Assembly (NCBI RefSeq): GCF_010672455.1 | Contig: NZ_JAAHGO010000012.1 | Location: 312,651 to 355,094 of the forward strand | DNA length: 42,444 nt | Direction: 5' to 3' | From: Okeania sp. SIO2C9 | GTDB taxonomy: Bacteria; Cyanobacteriota; Cyanobacteriia; Cyanobacteriales; Microcoleaceae | Part shown: positions 33,302 through 42,401 of the stretch, piece after piece | Layout of the letters: every line of letters begins with the position of its first letter | Numbering within the stretch: the first letter of the stretch is position 1 | Notes under the pieces: model-generated | What the model saw: only the letters and a program-made list of their open reading frames with translations | The model's database searches: none | What the model was told of the DNA's origin: nothing | Program-made: the position numbers and the translations under genes

Positions 33302-34111
33302 ATGGAAAATAATACAACTAACAACTTCCCAAATATATATTTCAATGAGCGGAATGCAGAACTGTATGAAAGTAAACATTCTTTTGTTTCTAATTTGGCA
33401 ATAGATTTATTAGAATTGCTCAGTCCTCAGAGTGGAGAAAAAATTCTTGACCTTGGTTGTGGAACAGGTCATCTGACCTATAAAATCACTACAAAAGGGG
33501 CAAAAGTTGTAGGAATTGATAATGCTCCGACCATGATTGAACAAGCACATCGTTGTTATCCAGATATTAAATTTTTAGTAGGAGATGGAGTTAATATAGA
33601 CTTAAAAGAAACATTTGATGCTGTGTTTTCTAATGCAGTACTTCATTGGATTAAAGAACAGAAAAAAGTTATCTGTAATATTTGGCGCGTCCTGAAACCT
33701 GGAGGTCGTTTCGTTAGTGAATTTGGTGGCCAAGGCAATATTAAAACAATTATTAAAAGTATTTATGAAGCCTTAGATGCGGCTGGTTATAGTAGTAATA
33801 AACAACTTAATCCTTGGTATTTTCCTAGTATTGGAGAATATGCTACTCTCTTAGAATCAGAAGGTTTTGTGTTGACTTTTGCTAGTTTATTAGAAAGACC
33901 AACTAAACTTGAGGATGGAGAATATGGTCTGCGTAATTGGCTGAAGATGTTTGCAACTTGTTTCTTTGAAGGAATTCCTGAAAAAAAACAAAGTATTATT
34001 ATTGATGATATTGAAAATAGATTACGTCCTCATCTATATAAGAAGGGTAGGTGGACTGCTGATTATAAGCGAATTAGGATTATGGCTTTTAAGGAAGGTA
34101 ATATTGAATAA
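33302..34111 (+). CDS. Class I SAM-dependent methyltransferase
   Basis: A 269-residue cytosolic methyltransferase. Motif I, ILDLGCGTGHLTYKI, is at about 48-62, motif II VVGIDNAPTMIEQA near 69-82, motif III FDAVFSNAVLHWI near 108-120, and the post-motif VLKPGGRFVSEFGG near 132-145. The pattern SNAVLHWI and the C-terminal part resemble trans-aconitate methyltransferase (Tam) and malonyl-ACP methyltransferase (BioC) relatives. The substrate cannot be assigned, and no biotin genes are present. It starts 79 bp after the tnpB remnant. Confidence 0.9.
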   Translation: MENNTTNNFPNIYFNERNAELYESKHSFVSNLAIDLLELLSPQSGEKILDLGCGTGHLTYKITTKGAKVVGIDNAPTMIEQAHRCYPDIKFLVGDGVNIDLKETFDAVFSNAVLHWIKEQKKVICNIWRVLKPGGRFVSEFGGQGNIKTIIKSIYEALDAAGYSSNKQLNPWYFPSIGEYATLLESEGFVLTFASLLERPTKLEDGEYGLRNWLKMFATCFFEGIPEKKQSIIIDDIENRLRPHLYKKGRWTADYKRIRIMAFKEGNIE

Positions 34112-34225
34112 ATAATGACTAAATTACTGATTATTTAAGTTATTGTTGTTTTCTACAATAATTTATATGTGTTGCTAATTTATATTTCATTTCACTTATA
34201 CCATTTCTCAAAGATTAATGCTTTA

Positions 34226-34341
34226 ATCATGTTCGGTTGAATAGTTATAATTGATTAGGTAAAAGGTGACAGGGGGGAGGGATTTCATGGAACTGCTATA
34301 CATAGAGACTTATATTAATAACGCTTTCATCCGAACATGAT
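34226..34341. repeat. MITE-like element, TATCATGTCCGG-related
   Basis: The ends ATCATGTTCGG and CCGAACATGAT are perfect 11-bp inverted repeats. The interior (GTAAAAGGTGACAGGGGGGA) differs from the copies near 6200-6630, so only the ends are shared, as expected if one transposase recognises them. Confidence 0.7.
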
Positions 34342-34854
34342 ATTACCTGATAACTATTTCCACTATAAAGAAAAAGGAAGAAATGAAGTTAAGGTAGAGG
34401 TATAGTAAAAATTAGATTGCAAAAATTTTCTCTATGCATAATTTTTTAATTTCCTTTCTGTAAGTGGATTTCTCAGTTTTAGCTAATATCAAGTCCGGCA
34501 GCATCGGTATTATAAATAGTGGAAGTATCTTGCTAGCAATTAAGGAAGAAGGAAGAAGATTTGAAAGAAAGAAAAAGTAGATATTTCCCAATTTTTTACA
34601 CAAACAGTACCAACAGACATTATATAAATCAAATTTTTTTTGGGGAAACAATACACAAAGCCCTTTATTTTAGTAATAAAGTAAAATTAATTGTATATTT
34701 GATGACTGGGTAATAGCAGTTGCACATTATGGAATAATATTGCCAAAAATTAGTTTAGATTTTGACTGAAAAAAACCTAATATTAATCATTCTAACAATT
34801 CTCAAATCCAAAATCCTTTTCGTTAAAAATCTAAAATCATTTTTCAAGAATTTA

Positions 34855-35030
34855 GAATTAATAATTTAGAATTTTAGAATTACCTCTCCTTGAAAAGAAG
34901 AGGATTAGGTTAAAAGGATTTTTTTCTTCTCTTGGTCTATTGGATATGGCGCAGGTTTCGGAGGCATCCCTCCACCGCTTTTTTCTCCACGGCAAGTGAG
35001 AAGATTTTTACCTTAATTATTCGGTAAAGA
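34855..35030. repeat. Dispersed repeat family A, copy 3
   Basis: It contains AATTACCTCTCCTTGAAAAG, GAAGAGGATTAG, CTCTTGGTCTATTGGATATGG, a GGCATCCCTCCACCGC segment and AATTATTCGGTAAA, in the same order as 2341-2530 and 26240-26410, but the AAAAGGGG palindrome is degraded. Confidence 0.8.
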
Positions 35031-35260
35031 TGATTTTTAGAGTCACTACTCAAGCACAAAAGTATATTTTTTTGCCCTGCTGCCTACTGCCTACTGACAA
35101 ATGTTAAATTAATTTTGCACAGGTACTTAAGAAGATTTAGCAAAATTTTTTAGATTTGGAATTATCCAGTTAATCTCTAGAAAAATGTATAAATAAATTA
35201 AGTTGCTCTAAATAGTTCATAAAAACAATTATTTTTAACATCTACCTACTTCTATAAAAC

Positions 35261-35581
35261 TTAAAGTAACTTATCAAGTGCTGCTTTGAAAGTTTCATAA
35301 GGAGAAACACCAACTATATTTTCTACAAGTTCGCCACTTTTAAAAAACATCACAGCTGGAATGCTACGAATACTAAATTTATTGGCAGTTTCCTTATTTT
35401 CAGAAATATCAAGTTTTACTACTTTGGCACGACTTTGATATTCTTCAGCTAACTGGTCAATATAAGGACTAATTTTTTTACATGGACCGCACCACGACGC
35501 TGTACAATCTACGACAAAGATTGTTTCAGAAGTTAAAAGTGCATTAAATTCACTGTCATTTATATAAGTTGCTGTACTCAT
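35261..35581 (-). CDS. trxA: Thioredoxin
   Basis: A 106-residue thiol-disulfide oxidoreductase with the active site WCGPCKK (C31 and C34). The rest of the fold is standard: VVDCTASW before the site, VVKLDISENKETANKFSIRSIPAVMFF with the cis-proline, and a GVSPYETFKAALDKLL end. It acts in the cytosol as a reductant for target proteins. It lies 46 bp downstream of the 75-residue gene on the same strand and may be cotranscribed with it and the glycosyltransferase gene. It is one of several thioredoxins expected in such genomes. Confidence 0.95.
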   Translation of the reverse strand: MSTATYINDSEFNALLTSETIFVVDCTASWCGPCKKISPYIDQLAEEYQSRAKVVKLDISENKETANKFSIRSIPAVMFFKSGELVENIVGVSPYETFKAALDKLL

Positions 35582-35627
35582 TATAATTCCTGATACTATA
35601 GATAATAATCAATTATATAGTAATTCT

Positions 35628-35855
35628 TCACTCTAAAGTTATATTCTGATTATTTCGAGCATCAATCCATTGCTTGGCACGCCTAACTACCTCTTGTCGA
35701 GAAGAAGCATAAGGTACTGCCACAACACAACCTAACTTGTAGTTTGCCCAAGCCGCATAAGTGGCAGATCCATCCATTTCACCTTGGTCAATTTCAACCT
35801 TCCAACCTTTGTAGTTAAAGGCCAACACAATATGAGGAAAATCAGGTTCAATCAT
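35628..35855 (-). CDS. Small hypothetical protein
   Basis: A 75-residue soluble protein: IVLAFNYKGWKVEIDQGEMD, then ATYAAWANYKLGCVVAVPYAS and a basic-acidic helix QEVVRRAKQWIDARN. The alternating strand-turn-strand-helix pattern suggests a small alpha/beta fold, but the family is not recognised. If the group II intron upstream is removed, the glycosyltransferase reading frame runs to a TAA that overlaps this ATG (TAATG), which would imply translational coupling. It lies 46 bp upstream of trxA. Confidence 0.7.
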   Translation of the reverse strand: MIEPDFPHIVLAFNYKGWKVEIDQGEMDGSATYAAWANYKLGCVVAVPYASSRQEVVRRAKQWIDARNNQNITLE

Positions 35856-36054
35856 TATTTTTTTTCTTTTGGGTTTAATACCCCGCCTTCACCTGCGGTG
35901 TTTACAAGCTTGTTGGGGTTTGAGTCCCCATCTACTTTTTCTTCCTTCTTCCTTCTTCCTTCTTCCCTCTTCCTTCTTCCTTCTTCAAGCTCAATATTTA
36001 CATCAGTAGCATAGTTAGAGTCGATAGGAGCGTCTCCACTTCTACCTCTCCTTC

Positions 36055-36089
36055 AAAACCGGACGTGAGACTTTCACCTCATCCGGCTC
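36055..36089 (-). ncRNA. Group II intron domain V
   Basis: A 35-nt hairpin starting GAGCCGG and ending CCGGTTTT, with a GAAA-type loop (GTGAAAGTC). It is the most conserved ribozyme element and carries the AGC triad, confirming that the adjacent reverse transcriptase belongs to a group II intron. Confidence 0.85.
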
Positions 36090-36120
36090 CTCAATAACTC
36101 CATCCTTGTTATGGATACGT

Positions 36121-37836
36121 TCAGACTTTCTCGTTCTTGCTCTTGTGGAGGGAGCCATCTGATACAGTCTTAGTGTCATGGCAATGTTTGTGTAAAAGTT
36201 GTAAGTTATCGTAGGTGTCTTTTCCACCCAGACTTTTAGGCACTATATGGTCAACTTCTGCAATGTCTGTATCTGTGAAATACAGACCACAGTGGGGGCA
36301 TTTCCCTTTTTGCCGTTTCATTAATTTGGCTACCCTTGTGGGTGTTCCGGGATATTCCCCTTTACGCTTGCTCCAATATTTCCAGTCACCATTGTACGGA
36401 CTAACCTCTCCCTTGACTTTGATATGTCTAATAATGGGAGTTTCTGAGTGTGTTCTTAGTCTTAATCCGTTTTCTGTGCTGAAACACCAATGTTGTTCGC
36501 CTACCGTTCTCCAGTATTTGTCCTTATTGATGCTACCTTTTCCCCGACCTTTTGCCCACGCTCTTAGTTTTTGATACACAAGGTAATCTAATCTTGAAAA
36601 TGTTTCCTTGCTAACTACGGTCGAGTAATAGTTTGACCACCCGCGTATAATTGGGTTCAGCTTGCTTATGAGGGCAGCTTGTGGGGCAGTCTTATGGGTG
36701 TCTATTACTTCCCCGATTTTATTTAGATGAGCCTTGATGCACTTTTTGGAGGGGGTGATTAGTGTATTAAAACCTAGAATTTCTTTGTGCGGATTCTTTG
36801 CACTTCTGTAGTTTCCTACTTTGTACTGTTGTATGTGGAATCCTAGAAACTCAAACCCAGTTTCCTTCTCGTGTGTTCTGAGAGTATGGGTTAATCTTGT
36901 TTTTTCCGGTTTTTATTCCAATCCCATGTCACTTAGCCACTCTTCAATTATTTGTTGGCAGGATTTAATCACACCTAAGTCCTCATGGATTATCACAAAG
37001 TCATCGGCGTAACGGATTAGGTTCATTTTATCCTGGTTTGCTTTTTTGCCACCTTTAAGGGTTCTTGCAAATTCCTTAATCCGTTCTTCCATACCATGTA
37101 AGGCAATGTTTGCCAATAGAGGTGAAATTGTTCCTCCCTGTGGTGTACCCTTATTAGTAGGGAAGAAATTATCTCCCTGGTCAATGTATCCTGCTTTTAA
37201 CCATTGTTTTAGAATCCGGTTAAGGATGGGGTATGTATTGACCTTCTTAAGCAGAGCTTGGTGGTTGATACGGTCGAAACATTTTGATATATCCGCGTCA
37301 AGCACATATTTGGCTTTGTACCGGATACTATTAAATATGGCTCCGATACCATCGTGGCATGAGCGTCCTGGTCTAAAACCATAACTGTTTGGCTCGAATT
37401 TGGCCTCCCATTCTGGTTCTAACGCTTGTTTTACTAGCGTCTGCAAGGCACGGTCATAAATTGTCGGTATTCCTAGGGGTCTTTTCTCGTCACTGTTTGG
37501 TTTTGGAATCATTACCCTCCGTGTCGGGCGTACTTTCCCAGTAATTCTCAAGTTGTTTGCTAGGTTCATACGGGCTTTTGGGGACAATGATTTGACACCA
37601 TCCACTCCTGCCGTCTTTTTCCCTTGGTTATCCTGAGTGACCTTCCTTACCGCAAGTAATCTTGCTGACCAAGACCTAATCAACGTTTTTTGAAGCTTGC
37701 GTACTGCTTTAACATCACCACGTTTACTCGCTTGAAATATTCTCTTTTGCAACTTAAATGTTCGTATTTCGACTTTACGCCAATTTACGTTGTCCCATTC
37801 CATCATCGGGTTTTCCTGTGCTTTAGACTTATTCAT
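36121..37836 (-). pseudogene. ltrA: Group II intron reverse transcriptase/maturase with one internal stop
   Basis: The frame starts MNKSKAQENPMMEWDNVNWR and contains the RT blocks: RRVMIPKPNSDEKRPLGIPT, SYGFRPGRSCHDGI, DADISKCFDRI, GTPQGGTISPLLAN and the catalytic LIRYADDFVII. The frame stops at TAA 36915-36913 after LSDMGLE, yet the same frame continues at once with KPEKTRLTHTLRTHEKETGF and runs 263 more codons through the maturase (X) domain to an HNH endonuclease: CPHCGLYF, then VDHIVPKSLGGKDTYDNLQL and HCHDTK, ending at 36121. Without the stop it would be a 571-residue protein of normal size. One nonsense change, probably of a leucine TTA, inactivates it unless the base is an error. Confidence 0.9.
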
Positions 37837-38385
37837 TGCTACTTAATCAATTTCCTTGAAGTTACCGTGAGTCTGTCAGCATATCCAATCCATTACAGAT
37901 CAGCGTTGGCTTCTGACTCTATCCCTCTCCCGAAATCATACGGTTAGCACCTACTAGGTTATCGACCTGTCCTAGAGATTTTTGGGAGTTAATTCGTTCC
38001 GATTACCTATTGTTTTGAGTCTTGAGCGTGAATACTTTCCACCGGGTTTCTAAGCAGTGCTTATAGGTCAAGCTATTAATTGCCTACGCCTTATCCTTGC
38101 CTTTTGGCTTGGCCTTAATCAGTCGTTTTGGCCATCTGTACTAACGGTGGTTCAAACGTATCTTCACTTGCGTTACGCATGGACTCTTGCTTGACAGTCA
38201 CCAGATTCGACTACCAGTGTTTCTGTCTTTTATCCCCGCTTTACTCTATAGGTTGCTTATGTCTATGTAGTAGGGGAAATGCTTTCACTCCTGCACCTGG
38301 AAGGTGGGACTGACGGTTTCCCGCTTCACCCACATAAATAATCAGTTTTCCTGGCAAATGGGCCAGTATTACCGTCCCTTGGGTT

Positions 38386-39303
38386 TTAGTCCCAATTTAG
38401 GCTAGCGAATCGCACAACAGCTTGTACATTATACCAATTCAAAAATATCCGAGAAATTTCTAAAGCTAACTGCGACTTACCTCGGTCAATTAACCATTGC
38501 AAAAAAACAGCCATTGTCTTTTCATTTAATCTTCCACCTAATGATAAAACTCCCCATAATAATTTGTGTAGCCAAGTCATTTGAATCATCATTTTTACTT
38601 CCAAAGTCGGATGTTTTTGATAAAACAAAACTCCCATTTTTCCCCTTTGAATTTCTCGCTCAATCATTCCTGGTAATTGCTCCAAAGAAAAAGGTGGATG
38701 CCAATGATAACCAACAGCATCAGGACACTTAATCAATTTTAAACCCAATTTTTTTAACCTAATTCCTAACTCCAAATCTTCCCAACCATACTGTTCAAAA
38801 CGAGTATCAAATAATCCAGCTTCAATTAAAAAATGACGAGCGATAGCTACATTTCCCGTAGCAAAAAAAGCTGCCGAAAAATCAGTCAACTTATAAGGTT
38901 CTGAAGTGGGAAAATCAAAATTACAAGTATTAATAACTCTGCCATAAGTAAATACATTTTCCCCTTCTGCACTAACTAAACTATTTGCGTGTGACTGTAG
39001 AAAAGAATCTGTTACCACCAGGTCACTATCAATAAAAATAATAAAATTTCCTTTGGCCTGTTCAACACCAAAATTCCGAGCTGCTGCTGGCCCTTGGTGG
39101 GACTGAGAAAATAGTTGGACATGGGGAAATTCTTTGGCCTCTGTTTCTAACCAGGGGACAGTGTCATCCGTTGAGCCATCATCGACAACTATTACTTCAT
39201 AATCTATAATTGGGCGGTCATAATCCTGATTTTCCAGAGCGCGAAGACACTTTTCTAAAATCGGTTTGCGATTATAAGTGGGGATAACTACACTGAAAAA
39301 CAT
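38386..39303 (-). CDS. Family 2 glycosyltransferase, 3' end interrupted by the intron
   Basis: A GT-A fold glycosyltransferase that transfers a sugar from a nucleotide sugar, probably for cell-surface polysaccharide. It begins FFSVVIPTYNRKPILEKCLR and has the donor-binding VVDDGSTDDT near 41-50, GPAAARNFGVEQAKGNFIIF, the DSD metal site near 93, and GWEDLELGIRLKK containing the ED catalytic pair near 173-185. As written the last nine residues (VRFASLNWD) come from the group II intron, whose GTGCG begins at 38415. After splicing the frame would continue from 36010 for 51 residues. It is likely the first gene of a unit with the 75-residue protein and trxA. Confidence 0.88.
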   Translation of the reverse strand: MFFSVVIPTYNRKPILEKCLRALENQDYDRPIIDYEVIVVDDGSTDDTVPWLETEAKEFPHVQLFSQSHQGPAAARNFGVEQAKGNFIIFIDSDLVVTDSFLQSHANSLVSAEGENVFTYGRVINTCNFDFPTSEPYKLTDFSAAFFATGNVAIARHFLIEAGLFDTRFEQYGWEDLELGIRLKKLGLKLIKCPDAVGYHWHPPFSLEQLPGMIEREIQRGKMGVLFYQKHPTLEVKMMIQMTWLHKLLWGVLSLGGRLNEKTMAVFLQWLIDRGKSQLALEISRIFLNWYNVQAVVRFASLNWD

Positions 39304-39324
39304 TTTTTCTCCTAACTAAATTGG

Positions 39325-39413
39325 AGACTTACGCAAAGGCACTACATATAGTAGATAAAAACTATAGCACTATGGCATATATGGCGTTTTTGTCGGGAAA
39401 ATGCGTAAGTCCT
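39325..39413. repeat. MITE-like element, AGGACTTACGCA family
   Basis: The 89-bp element starts AGACTTACGCA and ends TGCGTAAGTCCT, an inverted repeat with one base missing. The interior includes CACTACATATAGTAG and CTATAGCACTATGGCATATA. It lies just upstream of the glycosyltransferase start codon. Confidence 0.8.
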
Positions 39414-39419
39414 TTCATT

Positions 39420-39690
39420 AATTGATAATGAAAAATTGATAATTGATAATTACCTCTGGTTTTAACCGTTACGGAATTGAATATAAGGAATATTTTCTTT
39501 TCTCTTGGTCGATTGGATATGGTTAGGAAACCCATCCATCCCACCCTACGGGAAGCTACGCTTTACATGTTGCGTAGCAAAACGACCGCTGTCTTGGTCG
39601 ATTGGATATGGCGAGGGGACCTCGCCATCCCTCGACCGCTTTTTCCCCTTAAAAGGGGAGGCTTCAAGGCGCGAATTATTTAATTATTAA
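39420..39690. repeat. Dispersed repeat family A, copy 4 (partly doubled)
   Basis: The CTTGGTCGATTGGATATGG core occurs twice (about 39503 and 39594). The first is followed by CCCACCCTACGGGAAGC, and a small TACGCTTTACATGTTGCGTA hairpin lies between. The second is followed by CCTCGCCATCCCTCGACCGC and CCCCTTAAAAGGGGAGGC. It looks like two copies fused, or one inserted into another. Confidence 0.8.
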
Positions 39691-39905
39691 TTATTAATTA
39701 TTCGCTAAATGGAAATCTCCAAAAATCCAAAATAAAATCAATTCTGATCTATAAATTATCAATTATTTCCCTCTACTCCCTACTCCCTACTCCCTCTTTA
39801 GGAGGAAATGTCTAATAAACATCTCCAAAAATCCAAAATAAAATCAATTCTGATCCATAAATTATCAATTATTCCCCTCCTGGGAGGGGGAGGGTCTAGG
39901 GGTGA

Positions 39906-39947
39906 GTTGCCTGTTGCCTGTTGCCTGTTGCCTGTTGCCTGTTGCCT
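39906..39947. repeat. GTTGCCT heptamer tandem repeat
   Basis: Six consecutive copies of GTTGCCT. This is another period-seven short tandem repeat of the kind seen at 30226 and 9020-9505. Confidence 0.92.
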
Positions 39948-40203
39948 CTTTTGGAGAAGATGTCTAATGGAATAAAAGTTAAAGAAGGTAAACAAGGCAG
40001 GAGTAGGCACAACAGAAGAAGCAGAAAAGTTTTGATGTGGTATTTTTCCTCTGTGGGTCTCTAGTTTTTTCTACACCCTATTACCCACTTTTCATTCCTC
40101 TGAAAATTAGGATACACTCTAGAATCTGTACTTTGCCTGACAATAATTTTACAGGCTAAGTCCGATAATAAAAACCCAGTTGTTAATTTCTAGAGAAGAA
40201 TCT

Positions 40204-41406
40204 ATGAGTCGTGCCACTAAAGTTGTATTAGCTTATTCTGGTGGAGTGGATACCTCCGTTTGCATTCCTTACTTAAAAAATGAGTGGGGTGTTAAAGAAG
40301 TAATTACTCTTGCTGCAGATCTAGGACAGGGGGATGAGTTAGAAGGAGTCCGCAAAAAAGCATTAGATTCGGGTGCAGTAGAATCTTTGGTCATAGATGT
40401 TATCGAACCTTTGATTCAAGAATATGCTTTTCCTGCTATTCAAGCAAATGCTCTATATGAAAATCGCTATCCTTTAGCTACAGCATTAGCTAGACCTTTA
40501 ATTGCCAAAATATTAGTAGATGCAGCAGAAAAATATGGTGCTGATGCGATCGCCCATGGTTGTACTGGAAAGGGTAATGACCAAGTAAGGTTTGATGTTG
40601 CTATTGCTGCACTTAATCCGAAAATCAAAATTCTTGCTCCAGCACGAGAGTGGGGAATGAGTCGGGAGGAGACTATTGCTTATGGTGAAAAATATGGAAT
40701 TCCTGCTCCAGTGAAAAAGTCTTCTCCTTATAGTATTGATAAAAATTTATTGGGGATGGCGATCGAAGCAGGGGAGTTGGAAGATCCTTGGGTGGAGGCG
40801 CCGGAGGAAGTTTATAATATGACTAAAGCGATCGCTGATACTCCTAATGAACCGGAATATGTTGAAATTGGTTTTGAGGGAGGTATTCCTGTTAGTCTCA
40901 ACGGTCAAGGAATGGGTGGTATTGAGTTAATTACTAAACTTAATCAGATAGCGGGAAGTCATGGTGTTGGTCGTATTGACATGATTGAAAACCGTCTTGT
41001 GGGAATTAAGTCACGAGAAGTTTACGAGTCTCCGGCAATGTGGGTTCTTATTCAAGCGCACCGCGACTTGGAAAGTTTAACTTTGACTGCTGATGTGACT
41101 CGTTATAAGCGGGGTATTGAGGAAACTTACAGTCAGTTGGTTTATAACGGTTTGTGGTTTAGTCCGTTGAAGGGTGCATTGGATGCTTTTATTCAGCAGA
41201 CTCAGGAAAGGGTGACTGGTGTTGTGCGAGTGAAGTTGTTTAAGGGTAATGCGATGGTTGTCGGTCGTCAGTCTGGCAATTCTTTGTATAGTTTTGATTT
41301 GGCGACTTATGGTGCTGAGGATGAGTTCGACCATAAAGCGGCGGAAGGGTTTATTTATGTTTGGGGTTTGCCTACTCGTGTTTGGTCAGAGAAACTTAGA
41401 GGTTAA
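40204..41406 (+). CDS. argG: Argininosuccinate synthase
   Basis: A 400-residue enzyme that joins citrulline and aspartate with ATP to make argininosuccinate, the penultimate step of arginine synthesis. The N-terminal ATP P-loop [16 protein letters not shown] is intact. [32 protein letters not shown] and the [11 protein letters not shown] block are all present. ATG 40204 is chosen over an upstream TTG at 40180 because it gives the family's usual length and is preceded by AGAGAAGA. It is followed by a terminator at 41439, so it is probably monocistronic. Confidence 0.98.
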   Translation: MSRATKVVLAYSGGVDTSVCIPYLKNEWGVKEVITLAADLGQGDELEGVRKKALDSGAVESLVIDVIEPLIQEYAFPAIQANALYENRYPLATALARPLIAKILVDAAEKYGADAIAHGCTGKGNDQVRFDVAIAALNPKIKILAPAREWGMSREETIAYGEKYGIPAPVKKSSPYSIDKNLLGMAIEAGELEDPWVEAPEEVYNMTKAIADTPNEPEYVEIGFEGGIPVSLNGQGMGGIELITKLNQIAGSHGVGRIDMIENRLVGIKSREVYESPAMWVLIQAHRDLESLTLTADVTRYKRGIEETYSQLVYNGLWFSPLKGALDAFIQQTQERVTGVVRVKLFKGNAMVVGRQSGNSLYSFDLATYGAEDEFDHKAAEGFIYVWGLPTRVWSEKLRG

Positions 41407-41438
41407 GAAATTGGCGATTTTTTAACTTTAATTAGTTG

Positions 41439-41483
41439 TTCCTGTAGGAATATTTTTTTATTTCTACAGGAATAATTTTTTTT
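41439..41483 (+). terminator. Rho-independent terminator after argG
   Basis: TTCCTGTAG at 41439 pairs perfectly with CTACAGGAA at 41464, and the stem is followed after four bases by an eight-T run. It lies 33 bp beyond the argG stop codon. Confidence 0.88.
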
Positions 41484-41557
41484 GTGTAGTTTGGGTTAAG
41501 CGATCGCGAAGTGAAATAGATTTTCTATTGCGCAACTCAAAAAATTTCTAAATAATT

Positions 41558-41753
41558 AGGACTTAGACTATTTCTCCATGAAGTTGCACTTAATATAAAG
41601 ATGAGAATAGTCAGTTTAATCAGGTCTGAGCAATAATTGTTAAGCGCATTGTTACAGAGAAATGGTATTAGACATTACAAGGTATTTTCGTCATTGCGAC
41701 CGACCGGGAAGCAATCTCAAATCCTATTTTTTCATACCTCATGCGTAAGTCCT
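41558..41753. repeat. MITE-like element, AGGACTTA family
   Basis: The 196-bp element starts AGGACTTA and ends TGCGTAAGTCCT. Inside is TCATTGCGACCGACCGGGAA with GCAATCTC, a phrase common in bacterial dispersed repeats. It is longer than the other copies, so it may itself carry an insertion. Confidence 0.65.
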
Positions 41754-42014
41754 GATGATGTTGGGTTTCCTACCTCAACCCAACCTAGAACCTATCCCAC
41801 TATTTTTAACAAACTTATTCCTTGAAGTAAAATGTGCTTAAAAAGCTTAATTCTTGGTTTTTAACTCTCAAAATATTGAGGGTTTTTAGCAAAAATATTA
41901 TTAGCGGGATAGGTTCTACATTAACTGAATCAATATTTTTCTAATCTTGATTTTTGAATTTATCATTTTGCTCTGATTTTTCTTCAATTTCTAATTTTTT
42001 TAGCGGTTATTTTT

Positions 42015-42401
42015 GAAGTGAAAACTGAAAATACCCGCAGAGACGATGAAGATTTTAAAAAAGTATTTTACGAACAATTAAAAGTACAGGAATGTTGGTG
42101 ATTTTACCCTAAAGGTGAATGGATAGAAGAAAAATTGCAAGGGTATCGTCTGGCAGAAACAAATTATAAATTAATTACAGATGGTCGGAGCAAACCTTTA
42201 GGATTACGTTTAGAAGTAGAGGATAAATTGATAAGATTTTATCGGGAATATACGGGAGAAAAATTGGTGATTTCTGATAAATTACGAGAAGTTTTGAATC
42301 AGGAAATTGGGGCACGACAAGAAGCAGAAAAACGAACCGAAGAATTAGAATCTTTACTGTCTCGTTATCGCGATCGCTTTGGAGAATTACCTGAAAATTA
42401 A
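42015..42401 (+). pseudogene. Uma2-family endonuclease C-terminal remnant
   Basis: The frame reads EVKTENTRRDDEDFKKVFYE, LKVQECW, then a TGA stop at 42099, and in the same frame FYPKGEWIEEKLQGYRLAET, then LGLRLEVEDKLIRFYREYTG and a coiled-coil end rich in Glu, Gln and Arg. This is the C-terminal half of the restriction-like Uma2 (DUF820) proteins that are very common in filamentous cyanobacteria. The N-terminal half, including the catalytic core start, is missing and a stop interrupts the rest, so it is a pseudogene. The last 88 codons (42135-42401) are open and could still make a short coiled-coil peptide. Confidence 0.75.

Larger units (their letters stand above)
34112..35260. other. Long intergenic region with two repeats
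   Basis: No gene is supported. An inverted-repeat-ended element lies at 34226-34341 (ATCATGTTCGG and CCGAACATGAT), a diverged relative of the TATCATGTCCGG family. A GTCCGGC phrase near 34493 may be another end. Family-A repeat copy 3 lies at 34855-35030. The rest is AT-rich. Confidence 0.65.
36011..38415 (-). mobile_element. Group II intron (about 2.4 kb)
   Basis: A self-splicing retroelement on the minus strand. The 5' end is GTGCG (38415-38411), the standard group II start. Domain V lies at 36055-36089 (GAGCCGGATGAGGTGAAAGT, then CTCACGTCCGGTTTT) with the catalytic AGC, and is followed by a domain VI hairpin and the CTAACTAT end at 36011. An intron-encoded protein occupies domain IV (36121-37836). 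Roughly 580 bp of structured RNA precede it, with no competing open frame. Boundaries were set from the end motifs; the 3' end may be off by a base or two. Confidence 0.85.
39304..40203. other. Repeat-dense intergenic region upstream of argG
   Basis: No gene is supported. It contains an AGACTTACGCA-ended element (39325-39413), family-A copy 4 (39420-39690), a 50-bp direct duplication (ATCTCCAAAAATCCAAAATA and following, at about 39714 and 39820), a TACTCCC heptamer tract (39774-39795) and a GTTGCCT heptamer tract (39906-39947). Confidence 0.75.
41407..42014. other. Intergenic region with terminator and one element
   Basis: After the argG terminator there is a HIP1 octamer near 41502 and an inverted-repeat-ended element (41558-41753). 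No gene is supported; the 62-codon frame at 41637 is inside the element and is considered incidental. Confidence 0.65.

Noticed and set aside
34412-34651. 79-codon minus-strand hydrophobic frame as a small membrane protein
   Set aside because: It has no ribosome-binding site, its composition follows the AT-rich background, and it overlaps repeat-like sequence.
36215-36574. 119-codon plus-strand frame opposite the HNH domain
   Set aside because: It is a shadow of the intron-encoded protein read on the other strand.
36913-37836. Reverse transcriptase as the DGR partner of the variable region at 18033
   Set aside because: It has group II intron features: LtrA-like N-terminus, X domain and HNH in the same frame, flanking domain V and a GTGCG end. 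It is not a DGR-type RT and has no template repeat beside it.
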